Below, piece by piece: positions 8,193 to 16,255 of a DNA stretch of 45,187 nt (positions within the stretch are counted from its first letter, which is position 1; each line of letters opens with the position of its first letter). The translations under genes were made by a program, and so were the position numbers. Source of the DNA: an uncultured bacterium (GTDB lineage Bacteria > Planctomycetota > UBA1135 > GCA-002748355); assembly GCA_937858895.1 (NCBI GenBank), contig CALLZN010000053.1, positions 1 through 45,187 of the forward strand, in the 5' to 3' direction. The notes under the pieces are model-generated. The model ran no database searches and was not told where the DNA came from. It was given only the letters and a program-made list of their open reading frames with translations.

Positions 8193-8853
8193 GTGTGCCT
8201 CGTCCAAACATAAGAAGACATCCGGTGCTGATCAGGATCGACGCGACCACAAGCTCGACGTAGGCGCCAGCACGCTGACGGAAAAAGGTCAGGAGACCGC
8301 ACACTATGAACCACGAAACGAGACGGAACTGCAGCGACCGTGGTTGAGATGTGGCAGCCAAAGCAGCAGTCCCTGCGATCGCGACCACGAAGTTCTCCGC
8401 CAAGATCGTTGGTTCCACGTGAAACCTCAAGGTCCCAGCCACCATCACATGAAGAAGTGTCACGATGGCGAGCATAAGGAGGGTCGTCACCGCACTGCGT
8501 AGCCACAGCCAAGCACCGAGGTCGAGCATGCCGTAGCTTGGTCTGGACTCGACGACGGCGTGACGGAGCAACCAAAGCCAGGCGCAAGACAGTGGCCAAG
8601 TGCTCGGCAAAGGCGCGCGATCTGCCGCACCGAGGTGATGTTGCCACGGAACTGCAACACACCACCAGAGGATCAGCGCGACGTAAGCGATCACGATGGA
8701 CCAGAAAACGGGCTGCCTCACAGTTTCACGCCCAAAAGCGAGGACGACACTGCCGAGACATTCCGTGGTCGTAGTCCATCCCGGAGGCCGCAGACCTGCG
8801 AGATGACCCGTTGCAGAGTTGCCAGGGATGGGCGTGCTGGGATCTTCTTGCAT
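8170..8853 (-). CDS. Hypothetical membrane protein
   Basis: I do not recognise this 227-residue protein. It has five or six hydrophobic segments, at about 50-68 (WSIVIAYVALILWW), 80-95, 112-138, 150-165, 173-190 and 198-215, so it is an integral membrane protein. There is no clear catalytic motif. The reading frame carries the second parS site at 8411-8426, encoding residues near TLRFHVEPT. It overlaps the phosphoesterase gene by 23 bases. The coding call rests on the regular hydrophobic pattern and the overlap rather than on a known family. Confidence 0.6.
   Translation of the reverse strand: MQEDPSTPIPGNSATGHLAGLRPPGWTTTTECLGSVVLAFGRETVRQPVFWSIVIAYVALILWWCVAVPWQHHLGAADRAPLPSTWPLSCAWLWLLRHAVVESRPSYGMLDLGAWLWLRSAVTTLLMLAIVTLLHVMVAGTLRFHVEPTILAENFVVAIAGTAALAATSQPRSLQFRLVSWFIVCGLLTFFRQRAGAYVELVVASILISTGCLLMFGRGTHALRDPR
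8411..8426. promoter_or_regulatory. parS: Second parS-like site, inside a coding region
   Basis: GGTTCCACGTGAAACC matches 13 of 16 bases of the parS consensus TGTTTCACGTGAAACA. It is palindromic except for one position per half-site. It lies 974 bases from the first site, and such clusters near parAB and the origin are the normal arrangement. Confidence 0.8.
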
Positions 8854-9171
8854 CTCTAGTGAGGTGACTCAGGCCTGACCTTGCCCTGTGGTGCCAGAGC
8901 GACGGTCGGGCGGACGCAAGCGGGCTTCTGGCCCGCAGGGGAAGCCCGGCGCCGCCAGCGGCGTTCGAGGGCCGCGAAGAATGTCGCAAATGACTGAGTC
9001 ACACCACTAGCTTCTGGCATGCAAACGGAAGCGCGACCCACCGCGATGGACGGCAGGGTTGCTGCACAGTAAGACTACTATCGCTTCGTTCCTATCGGCA
9101 CTTTGGGGGACTGTCGCCTAGCGAATCTCTAGGGAATCGACACTCGCTACCCTCCGACTCTCGTGGCGGCT
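8854..9171. other. Intergenic region upstream of parA
   Basis: About 318 bases separate the divergent membrane protein gene and parA, so promoters for both are expected here. I see one small hairpin (CGCCG-CCAG-CGGCG near 8950-8964) and no confident -35/-10 pair, no parS-like sequence and no small gene. Confidence 0.4.
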
Positions 9172-9909
9172 ATGATCACGAAGCAGACAGGGTTCTATGA
9201 GATCGGAGGGGGGCGGGGTTTGCAAGTCGCCGGGGCGAGAACAAGAGTGATCGCATGCGCGAACCAGAAGGGTGGGGTCGGAAAAACGACTACGGCCGTG
9301 CACTTAGCAGTGGGGCTCAGGCGCGCCGGTCGCCGTGTTCGTCTGATCGATCTGGATCCGCAGCGGAATGCGGTCCTGAGCCTCTGCGAAGAGGATCAGG
9401 ACGCAACCTCGAATGGGGCGTGGTGGGTCTGGTCTTCCTGCAGCGAAGTTGAGCTTTGGTCACCGGCCGAGCGAAGTGCTGACCTACCGGCAAGCCCTGA
9501 CTTCGACTACGTCGTCCTCGATTGTCCTCCGAATTTGGAAAACAGCACGCAACGGGCGCTCGAGGCTTCTGACCATGTGCTCGTGCCTCTCCAATGCGAG
9601 TTTCTCGCGATGGAAGGCCTCACACAAATCCTCGCGCGAGTCCGTGCAACGAAGCCAAAAGGAGATGCGCGACGGACAGTCCACGTCCTGCCTGTGATGC
9701 TCGAGCCGGGGTCCGGACTGCACCAAGACATCCTCGAGGACGTTTGGCGTCACCTGGCTGACAATATCTGCCGCACTTGGATACCTCGGGATCCGGCCTT
9801 TTCCGAAGCCTCAAGTTACGGCCGCTCGCTCTTTTCTCAGAACATAAGATCTATTGGGGCAAGGGCTTACGCCAAACTTGCCAGGGAGGTTGAAGATGGC
9901 TGGACGTAG
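9172..9909 (+). CDS. parA: Chromosome partitioning ATPase ParA (Soj family)
   Basis: The deviant Walker A box KGGVGKTT follows VIACANQ. The A' motif is LIDLDPQ, and Walker B is VVLDCPP. This is a ParA/Soj ATPase, which binds DNA when ATP-bound and moves ParB-parS complexes. At about 245 residues it has the usual chromosomal size without the N-terminal helix-turn-helix of plasmid SopA/ParA. The N-terminus is somewhat extended: about 25 residues precede the ATP-binding strand. I use the ATG at 9172; a GTG at 9163 and a GTG at 9247 are alternatives. The stop overlaps the start of parB. Confidence 0.92.
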   Translation: MITKQTGFYEIGGGRGLQVAGARTRVIACANQKGGVGKTTTAVHLAVGLRRAGRRVRLIDLDPQRNAVLSLCEEDQDATSNGAWWVWSSCSEVELWSPAERSADLPASPDFDYVVLDCPPNLENSTQRALEASDHVLVPLQCEFLAMEGLTQILARVRATKPKGDARRTVHVLPVMLEPGSGLHQDILEDVWRHLADNICRTWIPRDPAFSEASSYGRSLFSQNIRSIGARAYAKLAREVEDGWT

Positions 9910-10909
9910 GCTTGGGCGCGGCTTGCAGTTTCTTCTCTCAGACCGCTCCGAACAGGAGCGTGCTTCGCAAGATGGCGGCGACGCCACGCGCGTCGCTGAT
10001 CAAAGCGAAGGCAAGAGTTCGACAGACCCTGGAACTAACGGGGAGACCGCTGCCGCACGACAGCCCAGCAGCTCGAGCGTCGAGGTCGACATCAACGCTC
10101 TGACGGCAAATCCTCACCAGCCTCGCAAGCACTTCGATCCGACGGAACTCGAAGAGCTGGCGAGTTCGATCCGCGTGTCGGGAATCTTGCAGCCCATCCT
10201 CGTTCGACGCTCAGGCGAGCACTACGAAATCGTCGCCGGCGAACGTCGCTTCAGAGCAGCGAAACTCGCTGGTCTCGCCCATGTCCCCGTCCTCGTTCGC
10301 GAAGTCGATGACGTCGAGCTGCGACTCTTCGCGTTGGTCGAGAACCTGCAGCGCAGCGACCTCGACCCTATCGAGAAGGCACGTTCCTTCCGCGACATCA
10401 AGTCGACGACCGGCTGGACTCACAACCGCATAGCCGAAGCCGTTGGGATGGATCGGAGCCACGTCACGAACTTCCTGCGGCTACTCGAACTCGAGACGCC
10501 GATCCAAACGGCACTGCGCGAAGGACGCCTAACGATGGGCCACGCGCGAGCACTCCTCTCGATACCTGTCGATCACCGCACGGCACTGGCCGAGCGGGTT
10601 CAAGCGGATGGCCTGTCGGTGCGGGAGGTCGAGAACCTCGCGCGGAGCATGTTGGCTCCCCCGGCTGCCCCCGACGCGACCCTTCCGCAGACTGCAGGAG
10701 AAGTCGACGCCGACAAACCGCGGTCCCGGTCTCAGCCAGCGTGGGCCCGTGAGATGGAACAGCATCTCATCGAAGCACTCGGATGCCGCGTCGCCGTTCA
10801 GGCACGTGGGAAAAGCGGCCGCATCATCCTCGATGTCGGCAATCGCAGTGAGTTCGACCGCGTGTACGAACTCTTGCTGAATACCCTGCCCGACAACAAC
10901 GTCGGCTGA
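9896..10909 (+). CDS. parB: Chromosome partitioning protein ParB (Spo0J family)
   Basis: The N-terminus GRRLGRGLQFLL is the ParA-contacting motif. A low-complexity linker (about 20-75) follows, then the ParB/Srx CTP-binding domain starting ITANPHQPRKHF-like, with GERRFRAAKLAG as box II. Next is a helix-turn-helix around RIAEAVGMDRSHVTNFLRLL, and the C-terminal dimer domain. Of two starts, ATG 9896 is right: AGGGAGG lies a few bases upstream and the conserved motif begins there. A TTG further upstream would add 14 residues. It overlaps parA by 14 bases, so the pair is one operon. Two parS sites lie 1.5-2.5 kb upstream. It converges on the cyclophilin gene with an 8-base gap. Confidence 0.93.
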   Translation: MAGRRLGRGLQFLLSDRSEQERASQDGGDATRVADQSEGKSSTDPGTNGETAAARQPSSSSVEVDINALTANPHQPRKHFDPTELEELASSIRVSGILQPILVRRSGEHYEIVAGERRFRAAKLAGLAHVPVLVREVDDVELRLFALVENLQRSDLDPIEKARSFRDIKSTTGWTHNRIAEAVGMDRSHVTNFLRLLELETPIQTALREGRLTMGHARALLSIPVDHRTALAERVQADGLSVREVENLARSMLAPPAAPDATLPQTAGEVDADKPRSRSQPAWAREMEQHLIEALGCRVAVQARGKSGRIILDVGNRSEFDRVYELLLNTLPDNNVG

Positions 10910-10917
10910 CGCGCCGC

Positions 10918-12183
10918 CTATCTCTGGACGCTGACTTTTTCGACCGTGATCGCAGTCGCCGGAATGCCGCTGCCGCTCTTGATCTCTTCGGCGGTGCTGA
11001 GCGCTGCGTCCGCAATGCTACTGACGACGTCCTGACCTTCGACGACGCGACCGAAGACGACCGACTTTTCGTCGAGCTTTTCGGCAGCATCCGAAGCGGT
11101 GAAGAAGACGACCTGCGTGTCACTGCCCTTCAAGGTCGGGTTCCATTCGCTCGCCAGCATGAAGGGGAAATGGCTGATCCCGCTCCTTTCGTCGCCGATC
11201 ACCGTCTCGGACTTGAACTTCCCCCACTTGGTGCGGTCGTCTTGCTTCGTTTCGGGATCGCCGAGGTAGGCCAACTTGCCCTCGAACATGATCGACGAAA
11301 ACGTGTCATTGCCCATGCGCGCAATGCGATGGAAGGAGAGACCATCGTAGACACCCGCCTCGACGTTCTTGAGAAACTGCTCGACGTGCTTCGGCGCCTT
11401 GTCCGGGTAGAGTCGCAGCACGATGGTACCGAGCGAGGTCTCCATCGTCACGATTGGCTTCTCAGCCGGCTCGGGAGCTACGCTCAACTCGGGATGCGCC
11501 TTCTTGAAGGCGGCTTCCCGCTCAGCCATCGCGATCAGCTGGTCGGCGATCTTACCTGGCGCAGGAAGCGGTGGCTTCTCACGTAACTCCTTTGCCTGCT
11601 TGGACTCCGTGCTTGGATCATTCGGATCGATCTCCGGCACCTCGATGAATCGTGGCGGGGCCGGAATGTTGACGAGTCCGATGAAGTCCTTGTCCATCTC
11701 GGCGACTTTGGCGATAGCCGCCTTTGTTGCCTCGACTTCACCCCGCTCCGCGTGACTACGAGCCAAGTACCAGAAGGCTAGGGCCTTGGCCTTGGAGTCG
11801 GGCAGGCGCTGAACGGCGGCTTCGAACTCGCTTGCGTTCTTCTTGGCAATCGCTTCGAAGAAGGCCTTTTCTGCCTCCGCTGAACCCGCCTGTGGATTGA
11901 AGAGCGAAGCCATGCTCTCGTGATCGAACGTCGTCCGGATCCCGGTGACGTTCGTCACAGCCGACCACTGCTGGTTGCGCGCCTGACGTTGGCGGTACTC
12001 CCACCACCGGCTAGCTCCGTATACGGCTACAGCGGCAATCGCGAGCGCCCAAACCTTGAGCTTGTGCTTCTCCCAGAAGACCTCGACGGGATTCGGAGCC
12101 GTAATCTGGCCGGGCAGCGCGCCACCGGGCAACTCCTGTTCGGGGGCCTCATCGCTCATCGTCTTCGTGGTCTCTCTCGCCAT
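10918..12183 (-). CDS. Membrane-anchored cyclophilin-type peptidyl-prolyl isomerase
   Basis: The 421-residue product has a Pro/Glu-rich cytoplasmic N-terminus, one membrane helix (about 42-58), and a helical region (65-240) with TPR-like alternation and an Ala/Glu/Lys bias. A cyclophilin domain runs from about 250 to the end: METSLGTIVLRLYPDKAP, then LSFHRI with the catalytic Arg, then VVFGRVVEGQDVV. It probably assists folding of exported proteins at the membrane. The ATG at 12183 is chosen because GAAGGA lies just upstream and the longer frame would run into the lipoprotein gene. It is 10 bases downstream of that gene and probably co-transcribed with it. Confidence 0.85.
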   Translation of the reverse strand: MARETTKTMSDEAPEQELPGGALPGQITAPNPVEVFWEKHKLKVWALAIAAVAVYGASRWWEYRQRQARNQQWSAVTNVTGIRTTFDHESMASLFNPQAGSAEAEKAFFEAIAKKNASEFEAAVQRLPDSKAKALAFWYLARSHAERGEVEATKAAIAKVAEMDKDFIGLVNIPAPPRFIEVPEIDPNDPSTESKQAKELREKPPLPAPGKIADQLIAMAEREAAFKKAHPELSVAPEPAEKPIVTMETSLGTIVLRLYPDKAPKHVEQFLKNVEAGVYDGLSFHRIARMGNDTFSSIMFEGKLAYLGDPETKQDDRTKWGKFKSETVIGDERSGISHFPFMLASEWNPTLKGSDTQVVFFTASDAAEKLDEKSVVFGRVVEGQDVVSSIADAALSTAEEIKSGSGIPATAITVEKVSVQR

Positions 12184-12193
12184 GTCTGGTCCT

Positions 12194-12718
12194 TCACCGC
12201 TCTTGATCGTCGCGGGTAGGTTCGGTGGGTGCTGTGTCGGTCCGCTTCTTACTGCCACTGCTCTCTACAGACTCTGCGGGCAGGCGCTGTGTTCGAAGGT
12301 CGTAGACTAGGACGGAGCTACCCCCCGCTGCCTCGAGTTCAGCCAGCAAAAGGTAGCGGACCGCGTGATCGTGTTCGCGAACCCAGTGCTGCACGAGCCT
12401 CTCGTTGACGGGTCGCTCTTCGCTGCGCAGTTCCCAGCCGTGGTCAGGCAGGCGTGACCTCAGGAAGCCGCGAAGTTCGTCGATGGCAAGTGCCCCTTCG
12501 TAGACGAGATTGCCGGTCCGGAATCGACCCCGGCCGAAGTACCGGCTCTGATTGGCTGCGCTGCGCAGCTTCAGCTCCCGCGGGACGGGCAAATCAGCCG
12601 GCTGTTCCACGCTCGAATAGAGCGAACCTGGCTCGATCGTCGGGTTGAGCTCCCGCTCGAGCTGACAACTCGCGAGCGGCAGCAGCGCGACAGCGAGAAG
12701 CGTGGTCCTCGTCTTCAT
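12194..12718 (-). CDS. Small lipoprotein of unknown function
   Basis: The product is 174 residues. MKTRTTLLAVALLPLASC is a textbook lipoprotein signal with lipobox LASC, so Cys18 would be acylated and the protein anchored to a membrane outside the cytoplasm. The mature part has one compact region (about 55-140) with alternating strands and helices (RGRFRTGNLVYEG, LRGFLRSRLPDHGWEL) and a polar tail rich in Thr, Glu and Arg. I do not recognise the family. The start at 12718 is preferred over an upstream ATG because it opens directly on the signal. It is first in a likely two-gene operon with the cyclophilin. Confidence 0.7.
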   Translation of the reverse strand: MKTRTTLLAVALLPLASCQLERELNPTIEPGSLYSSVEQPADLPVPRELKLRSAANQSRYFGRGRFRTGNLVYEGALAIDELRGFLRSRLPDHGWELRSEERPVNERLVQHWVREHDHAVRYLLLAELEAAGGSSVLVYDLRTQRLPAESVESSGSKKRTDTAPTEPTRDDQER

Positions 12719-12967
12719 CGTTCGGGTCGCTCCATCGGGTTCCATCCAAGCTCTTGAGAAAGCCGAGCGAGCATAGCGGCGGCGGCCCATAGTCGCGAGG
12801 GTCTTTCGCAGCTCTGCGTCACGATACCGTCGGAGCCCATGAAGCCCGATCGGTCATCGCCAAGCGTCGGGATAGGCGCCGTGCCGCAGGCGATCACTAT
12901 TTCTGACGACGAGACCCTAGCAAACACGTATCTTGCGCCCGACCCTGTTACCTATCCGAGGCTGCAA

Positions 12968-14071
12968 ATGATGAACATCCAGCGTTGGCTTTCGCCTGGA
13001 CCCTCGAGGCGTCCCGCGAGTGGCGGCCGACTTGCCGTGCTTCTAGCGCTCTGCGCCCTGGTCCCCGCAGCGGGAGCTCAACAGCCGAAAGGCAAGAAGG
13101 ACAGCGAAGCGAGCGACGACAAGTTCTACGCCGCGTGGGGCCTCGTCGAGAAGGACGGCCGTTGGCTCCGGAAGAGCGACGTCGAACACATGGACAAGGA
13201 TGAGGTCCAGCACCCGGATAGCGGAGTCTGGATCCCGAAAACGGACCTGGAGAAGGCCCAATCCGGGCAGCATCTCGTTTCAGGTCAATGGGTTAGCTCC
13301 GAAGAAGCCGAGAAGAGTCACAAGACTTGGGCAACACCCTGGGTCCTATTGAGCGACAACGTCGAACTGCACACGATCGTCACTCTCAAGGAGGCACAAG
13401 ACATCCTCAACGAAGCTGAGACGGCTGTCGGCTTCACGAAGAATCTGATCTGGGATCCGATCAAGCCCTTGCCGCAGCGCGTGAAGATCTTCGCGTTCAA
13501 CAACCAAGAGCGCTATCGCGACTTCGGCAATGACTTCGACGACAGCGGCTTTTCCAGCCACGGTGCATTTCAGTGCCTCAGCCGCGACGACAAGCCTGTC
13601 GCCGTCTTCTACGGAGCTAAAGACTGGGGGCCCTACTACCTCAAGCATGGCGTAGGCGTTGGCATCGCAACCCAGCTGCTCGTCCCCTTAGGCATACCTG
13701 AGCGACACTGGATCCTGACAGGCTTCGGCGGCTACGCGGCGCGTTGGTCGAACGAAACCGCTGCTTCCCACTTCGGCAAGCAGTACATCGCAAAGGGCGG
13801 CATCCGCAGCCTCAAATCATTTCCGAAGTCCTTCACGATCAACGCTGACATGTCAGCACAGGATCTCGACTGGACCATCTACCAAGCCGGCATCCTCGTC
13901 GCCTTCCTACAAAAGCCGAATGACAAAGTCGTCAAGGCGTGGGATCTCGTGCGGAAGGCCGTGCGTGAGAGAGACAAACAAACACTCAAGACCTACCAGG
14001 CTTTCGAGAAGGTCCTGCTGCTCCAGGAGAAGGACCTGAAGGCATTCTTGAAAGAGAAAGTGCAGGGCTAG
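12968..14071 (+). CDS. Secreted protein resembling a degenerate gluzincin peptidase
   Basis: The 367-residue product begins with an N-terminal signal (LAVLLALCALVPAAGAQ, about 22-38) and is exported. Residues 50-125 are charged and repeat a short pattern ending in W (GRWLRKSDVE, GVWIPKTDLE, GQWVSSEEAE), three tandem copies of about 25 residues. The second half has the layout of zinc peptidases with a metal-binding helix followed by WLxEGxAEY. The helix here reads HGVGVGIATQ (227-236) and the later block WILTGFGGY, so the catalytic Glu and second His are missing. An inactive peptidase fold is my inference. The tandem ATGs at 12968 and 12971 follow a GAGG. It is the last gene before the origin region. 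Confidence 0.7.
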   Translation: MMNIQRWLSPGPSRRPASGGRLAVLLALCALVPAAGAQQPKGKKDSEASDDKFYAAWGLVEKDGRWLRKSDVEHMDKDEVQHPDSGVWIPKTDLEKAQSGQHLVSGQWVSSEEAEKSHKTWATPWVLLSDNVELHTIVTLKEAQDILNEAETAVGFTKNLIWDPIKPLPQRVKIFAFNNQERYRDFGNDFDDSGFSSHGAFQCLSRDDKPVAVFYGAKDWGPYYLKHGVGVGIATQLLVPLGIPERHWILTGFGGYAARWSNETAASHFGKQYIAKGGIRSLKSFPKSFTINADMSAQDLDWTIYQAGILVAFLQKPNDKVVKAWDLVRKAVRERDKQTLKTYQAFEKVLLLQEKDLKAFLKEKVQG

Positions 14072-14160
14072 GGCGCCGGCTGGCCGCGTCAGAGGTGGCG
14101 ACCCTTCGAAAGGTGACGCCCAGCTCACCGTCGTTCGACGTATCCCGTGAGGACCTCAAC

Positions 14161-14208
14161 GGAGTTATCCACAGTCGATTATCCTTCGACCGCGGGCAGG
14201 ATAACTCC
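14161..14208. repeat. Inverted repeat carrying oppositely oriented DnaA boxes
   Basis: GGAGTTATCC at 14161-14170 is exactly inverted as GGATAACTCC at 14199-14208, with 28 bases between. The left arm contains the start of the perfect DnaA box, and the right arm contains a weaker box on the opposite strand. A second weak box (14179-14187) lies between them. Confidence 0.7.
14165..14173 (+). promoter_or_regulatory. DnaA box, perfect consensus
   Basis: TTATCCACA is the exact consensus DnaA box, the strongest of the set, in the left arm of an inverted repeat. Confidence 0.8.
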
Positions 14209-14338
14209 TTCATACGTTCCTAGGCATGCAGCGATTGAACGCTAAAGTCATACCTAGCAACGATTTATCGTCATTACGCTGACCGACACGGATGACAGGA
14301 GTGGAACATACCCCGCACAATGTTCGGTCACGCCCATC

Positions 14339-14358
14339 TTATCCCCGAGTTATCAACA
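14339..14358 (+). promoter_or_regulatory. Tandem pair of DnaA-box-like sequences
   Basis: TTATCCCCG (14339-14347) and TTATCAACA (14350-14358) lie two bases apart in the same orientation. Each departs from the consensus TTATCCACA, by two bases and one base respectively. Close tandem spacing favours cooperative DnaA binding. Confidence 0.62.
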
Positions 14359-14486
14359 CGCCGCGGTCAGCAAGAGCGGACTCTTGGTGCTCGGAAATAG
14401 GCCAGACACCACCTGTTGTAGTCAACACCGTCAAGAACTTGGGGAAAGGCCGCAGATCTTCGGTGGACTCCACTCACGAGGCCCCA

Positions 14487-14514
14487 CGACCTATACCTCG
14501 GAAGGTATAGGTCG
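14487..14514. repeat. Perfect 12-base inverted repeat in the origin
   Basis: Bases 14487-14498 (CGACCTATACCT) pair perfectly with 14503-14514 (AGGTATAGGTCG) around a four-base CGGA loop. No T-run follows and no gene ends here, so a terminator is unlikely. A protein-binding palindrome or an extruded cruciform in the origin is more plausible. Confidence 0.65.
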
Positions 14515-14525
14515 GTCTGCACGAG

Positions 14526-14534
14526 CGTGGATAA
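14526..14534 (-). promoter_or_regulatory. DnaA-box-like sequence, minus strand
   Basis: On the minus strand these bases read TTATCCACG, eight of nine consensus positions. It lies 12 bases from the 12-base palindrome. Confidence 0.62.
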
Positions 14535-14686
14535 GTCCGCAGCTCTGCACGGCCCGTCACCACGCAGTCCACTCTCGAGGGCTTCATGTTCATCCGCATC
14601 CGAACGTCGATTGCCTCGACGTAAGCTCATGTACAGACGCACTTACGAGCAATGCCCCGTCGAGCATCGACCTCAGCCATCGAAAC

Positions 14687-14695
14687 TTATCCCCG
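14687..14695 (+). promoter_or_regulatory. DnaA-box-like sequence beside an AT-rich patch
   Basis: TTATCCCCG repeats the variant seen at 14339. It sits just before the AT-rich stretch 14707-14745, the arrangement expected of a box flanking the unwinding element. Confidence 0.5.
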
Positions 14696-14706
14696 TACTG
14701 CATGCC

Positions 14707-14745
14707 CTAATGAAGAAGAACGAAAAGATGAATTGAAACTATCTA
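14707..14745. other. AT-rich patch, possible DNA unwinding element
   Basis: This stretch is clearly richer in A and T than its surroundings, with runs such as GAAGAAGAACGAAAAGATG. It follows the last DnaA-like box. It is short for an unwinding element, so the call is tentative. Confidence 0.35.
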
Positions 14746-15121
14746 CCCCCCTACGACATGAGACAGCTTCGAATCCCGGAGGTCCGAATCGAAGAGCGCG
14801 CGTGCCCGACTGATTCGGCGACTGACAGATGCACCAGATGCAGTGAGTCGCTCTGCTCCGGCATCAACGAACCAGGTCGTTTGGAGGAGCAGGGGAGTGT
14901 CCGTAGCTCACGAACACTGGGGCTAGCATTGGTTTGGGGCAAACGGGAGCGATTGACGCAGATGGGGTTCCGCGAGTCATCAGCAGGGGGTGTGGGGCAA
15001 GCCACTGCGCTGGCAGTGGATGCTGCGTCGGTGCCGACTAAGCGCATAAGCTGGCCGAGGTGGATATCTCCGTCGGTATCGACTCACGAGTTGGTGACGG
15101 ATAAAGGGGGGGAGGCTCGCA

Positions 15122-16255
15122 ATGAAGATTCTCTGTGATCGATCCCGATTGGCAGCAGGTTTGGCCCCGATCATGCCGGCGATTCCGGTCAAGGAAACCG
15201 CGAAGCCGGCGATGAAATTCGTCCACATCGAGGCGAAAGACGACAAACTCGTGTTGCAAGGCAGCAACATGGAGCTGTCGATCGAGGTGACGATCGATTC
15301 GGTGAAGATCGAGGAGCCTGGCCGCGCGCTCTTACCGGCCAAGACCTTTTTCGCGCTGATCAATGAAGTCACAGATCCGACGTTGCGCATCGAGGTAGTT
15401 GGAAACCGGCTCACACTCCCAACGTCGAGCGGCAAGTTCGAGATGGTGACGAGCAGTGCAGAGGACTATCCAGATCTCAGTTTCGTCGCGGATGGAAAGG
15501 GACTCGAAATTGCGTGCGAGCGCTTCGCTCAACAAGTGAGCGCGACCGAGTTTGCATGCGCCAAGGAAGCGGCGCGTTATGCCACGAACGGCGTCTTGCT
15601 TTCGGTGATCGACGATAGGTTCGCGACGGTGGCTACCGACGGGCGACGACTTGCATTCATGTCAGCCAAGTGCGAAGGCGCTGCGGATATTGAGTCGGGA
15701 TGGCAGGTCTTGTTGCCTCACAAGAGCCTTCAAGCAACCGTGCGCGCGATTACTGCTCTGACGTCAGGACAGCCCAATGCGACTTTGACCATTTTCGTAA
15801 CAGCGAACATGGCGCTCTTCGTCCTACCTCAAGCGCGCGTTGCGATGACGGTGATTCAAGGTGTCTTCCCTGACTACCTCAGTGCAATTCCTCGCGGATG
15901 CAAGTCATACATAGAGTTCAACAAGGCGCTGCTGGAAGCCAACGTGCGCCGAACCACGGTCATGACCGACGACAGCAATCCCGCTGTCCGCCTTGTATTC
16001 GAAGGTAGCCAAGCCAGATTCTCGAGTGAGGCAGCGGGCCTCGGGGCAGCCGAGACAGCGATGGATGTCACGATGCAAGGACCTGGTGGCACAATCGTCT
16101 TCAATCCTGCCTTCATTCTCGAGATTCTCAAAGTCTCCAAAGAAGACCTGGTCCACTTCGAGTTCGACGACGAGAACTCTCCTGGCAAGTTCGTTCTGAG
16201 CGCCGACGAGGAGCTGGAGCAGCTCTACGTCATCATGCCGATCACTGGTCTTTGA
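15122..16255 (+). CDS. dnaN: DNA polymerase III beta subunit (sliding clamp)
   Basis: The 377-residue length is right for the family (about 365-380). The N-terminus MKILCDRSRLAAGL is typical, and the three repeated clamp domains are complete: LQGSNMELSIEV and LPAKTFFALINEV in domain 1, ATDGRRLAF in domain 2, and the C-terminal YVIMPI that closes the clamp and precedes the end. It forms the ring that tethers the replicative polymerase. A strong GGGGGGGAGG lies about eight bases before the ATG. The stop overlaps the next start by one base (TGATG), so it heads an operon with the DciA-like gene and gyrB. dnaA is not the upstream gene. Confidence 0.95.
   Translation: MKILCDRSRLAAGLAPIMPAIPVKETAKPAMKFVHIEAKDDKLVLQGSNMELSIEVTIDSVKIEEPGRALLPAKTFFALINEVTDPTLRIEVVGNRLTLPTSSGKFEMVTSSAEDYPDLSFVADGKGLEIACERFAQQVSATEFACAKEAARYATNGVLLSVIDDRFATVATDGRRLAFMSAKCEGAADIESGWQVLLPHKSLQATVRAITALTSGQPNATLTIFVTANMALFVLPQARVAMTVIQGVFPDYLSAIPRGCKSYIEFNKALLEANVRRTTVMTDDSNPAVRLVFEGSQARFSSEAAGLGAAETAMDVTMQGPGGTIVFNPAFILEILKVSKEDLVHFEFDDENSPGKFVLSADEELEQLYVIMPITGL

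Larger units (their letters stand above)
14072..15121. other. Probable chromosomal replication origin (oriC)
   Basis: This 1,050-base stretch holds no credible gene. It directly precedes dnaN, and parAB with two parS sites lies within 7 kb. It carries a perfect DnaA box (14165-14173), near-matches at 14339-14347, 14350-14358, 14526-14534 (minus) and 14687-14695, weaker TTATC copies near 14179, 14196 and 14265, two inverted repeats, and an AT-rich patch near 14707-14745. That combination is what defines bacterial origins. The last 360 bases, 14760-15121, show no boxes and presumably hold the dnaN promoter. Small open frames here lack codon structure and are not called. No dnaA gene is adjacent. 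Confidence 0.78.

Noticed and set aside
14758..15138. Plus-strand open frame overlapping the start of dnaN
   Set aside because: Composition is Arg/Ser/Thr-rich without domain features, it overlaps dnaN out of frame, and it lies in the origin region.
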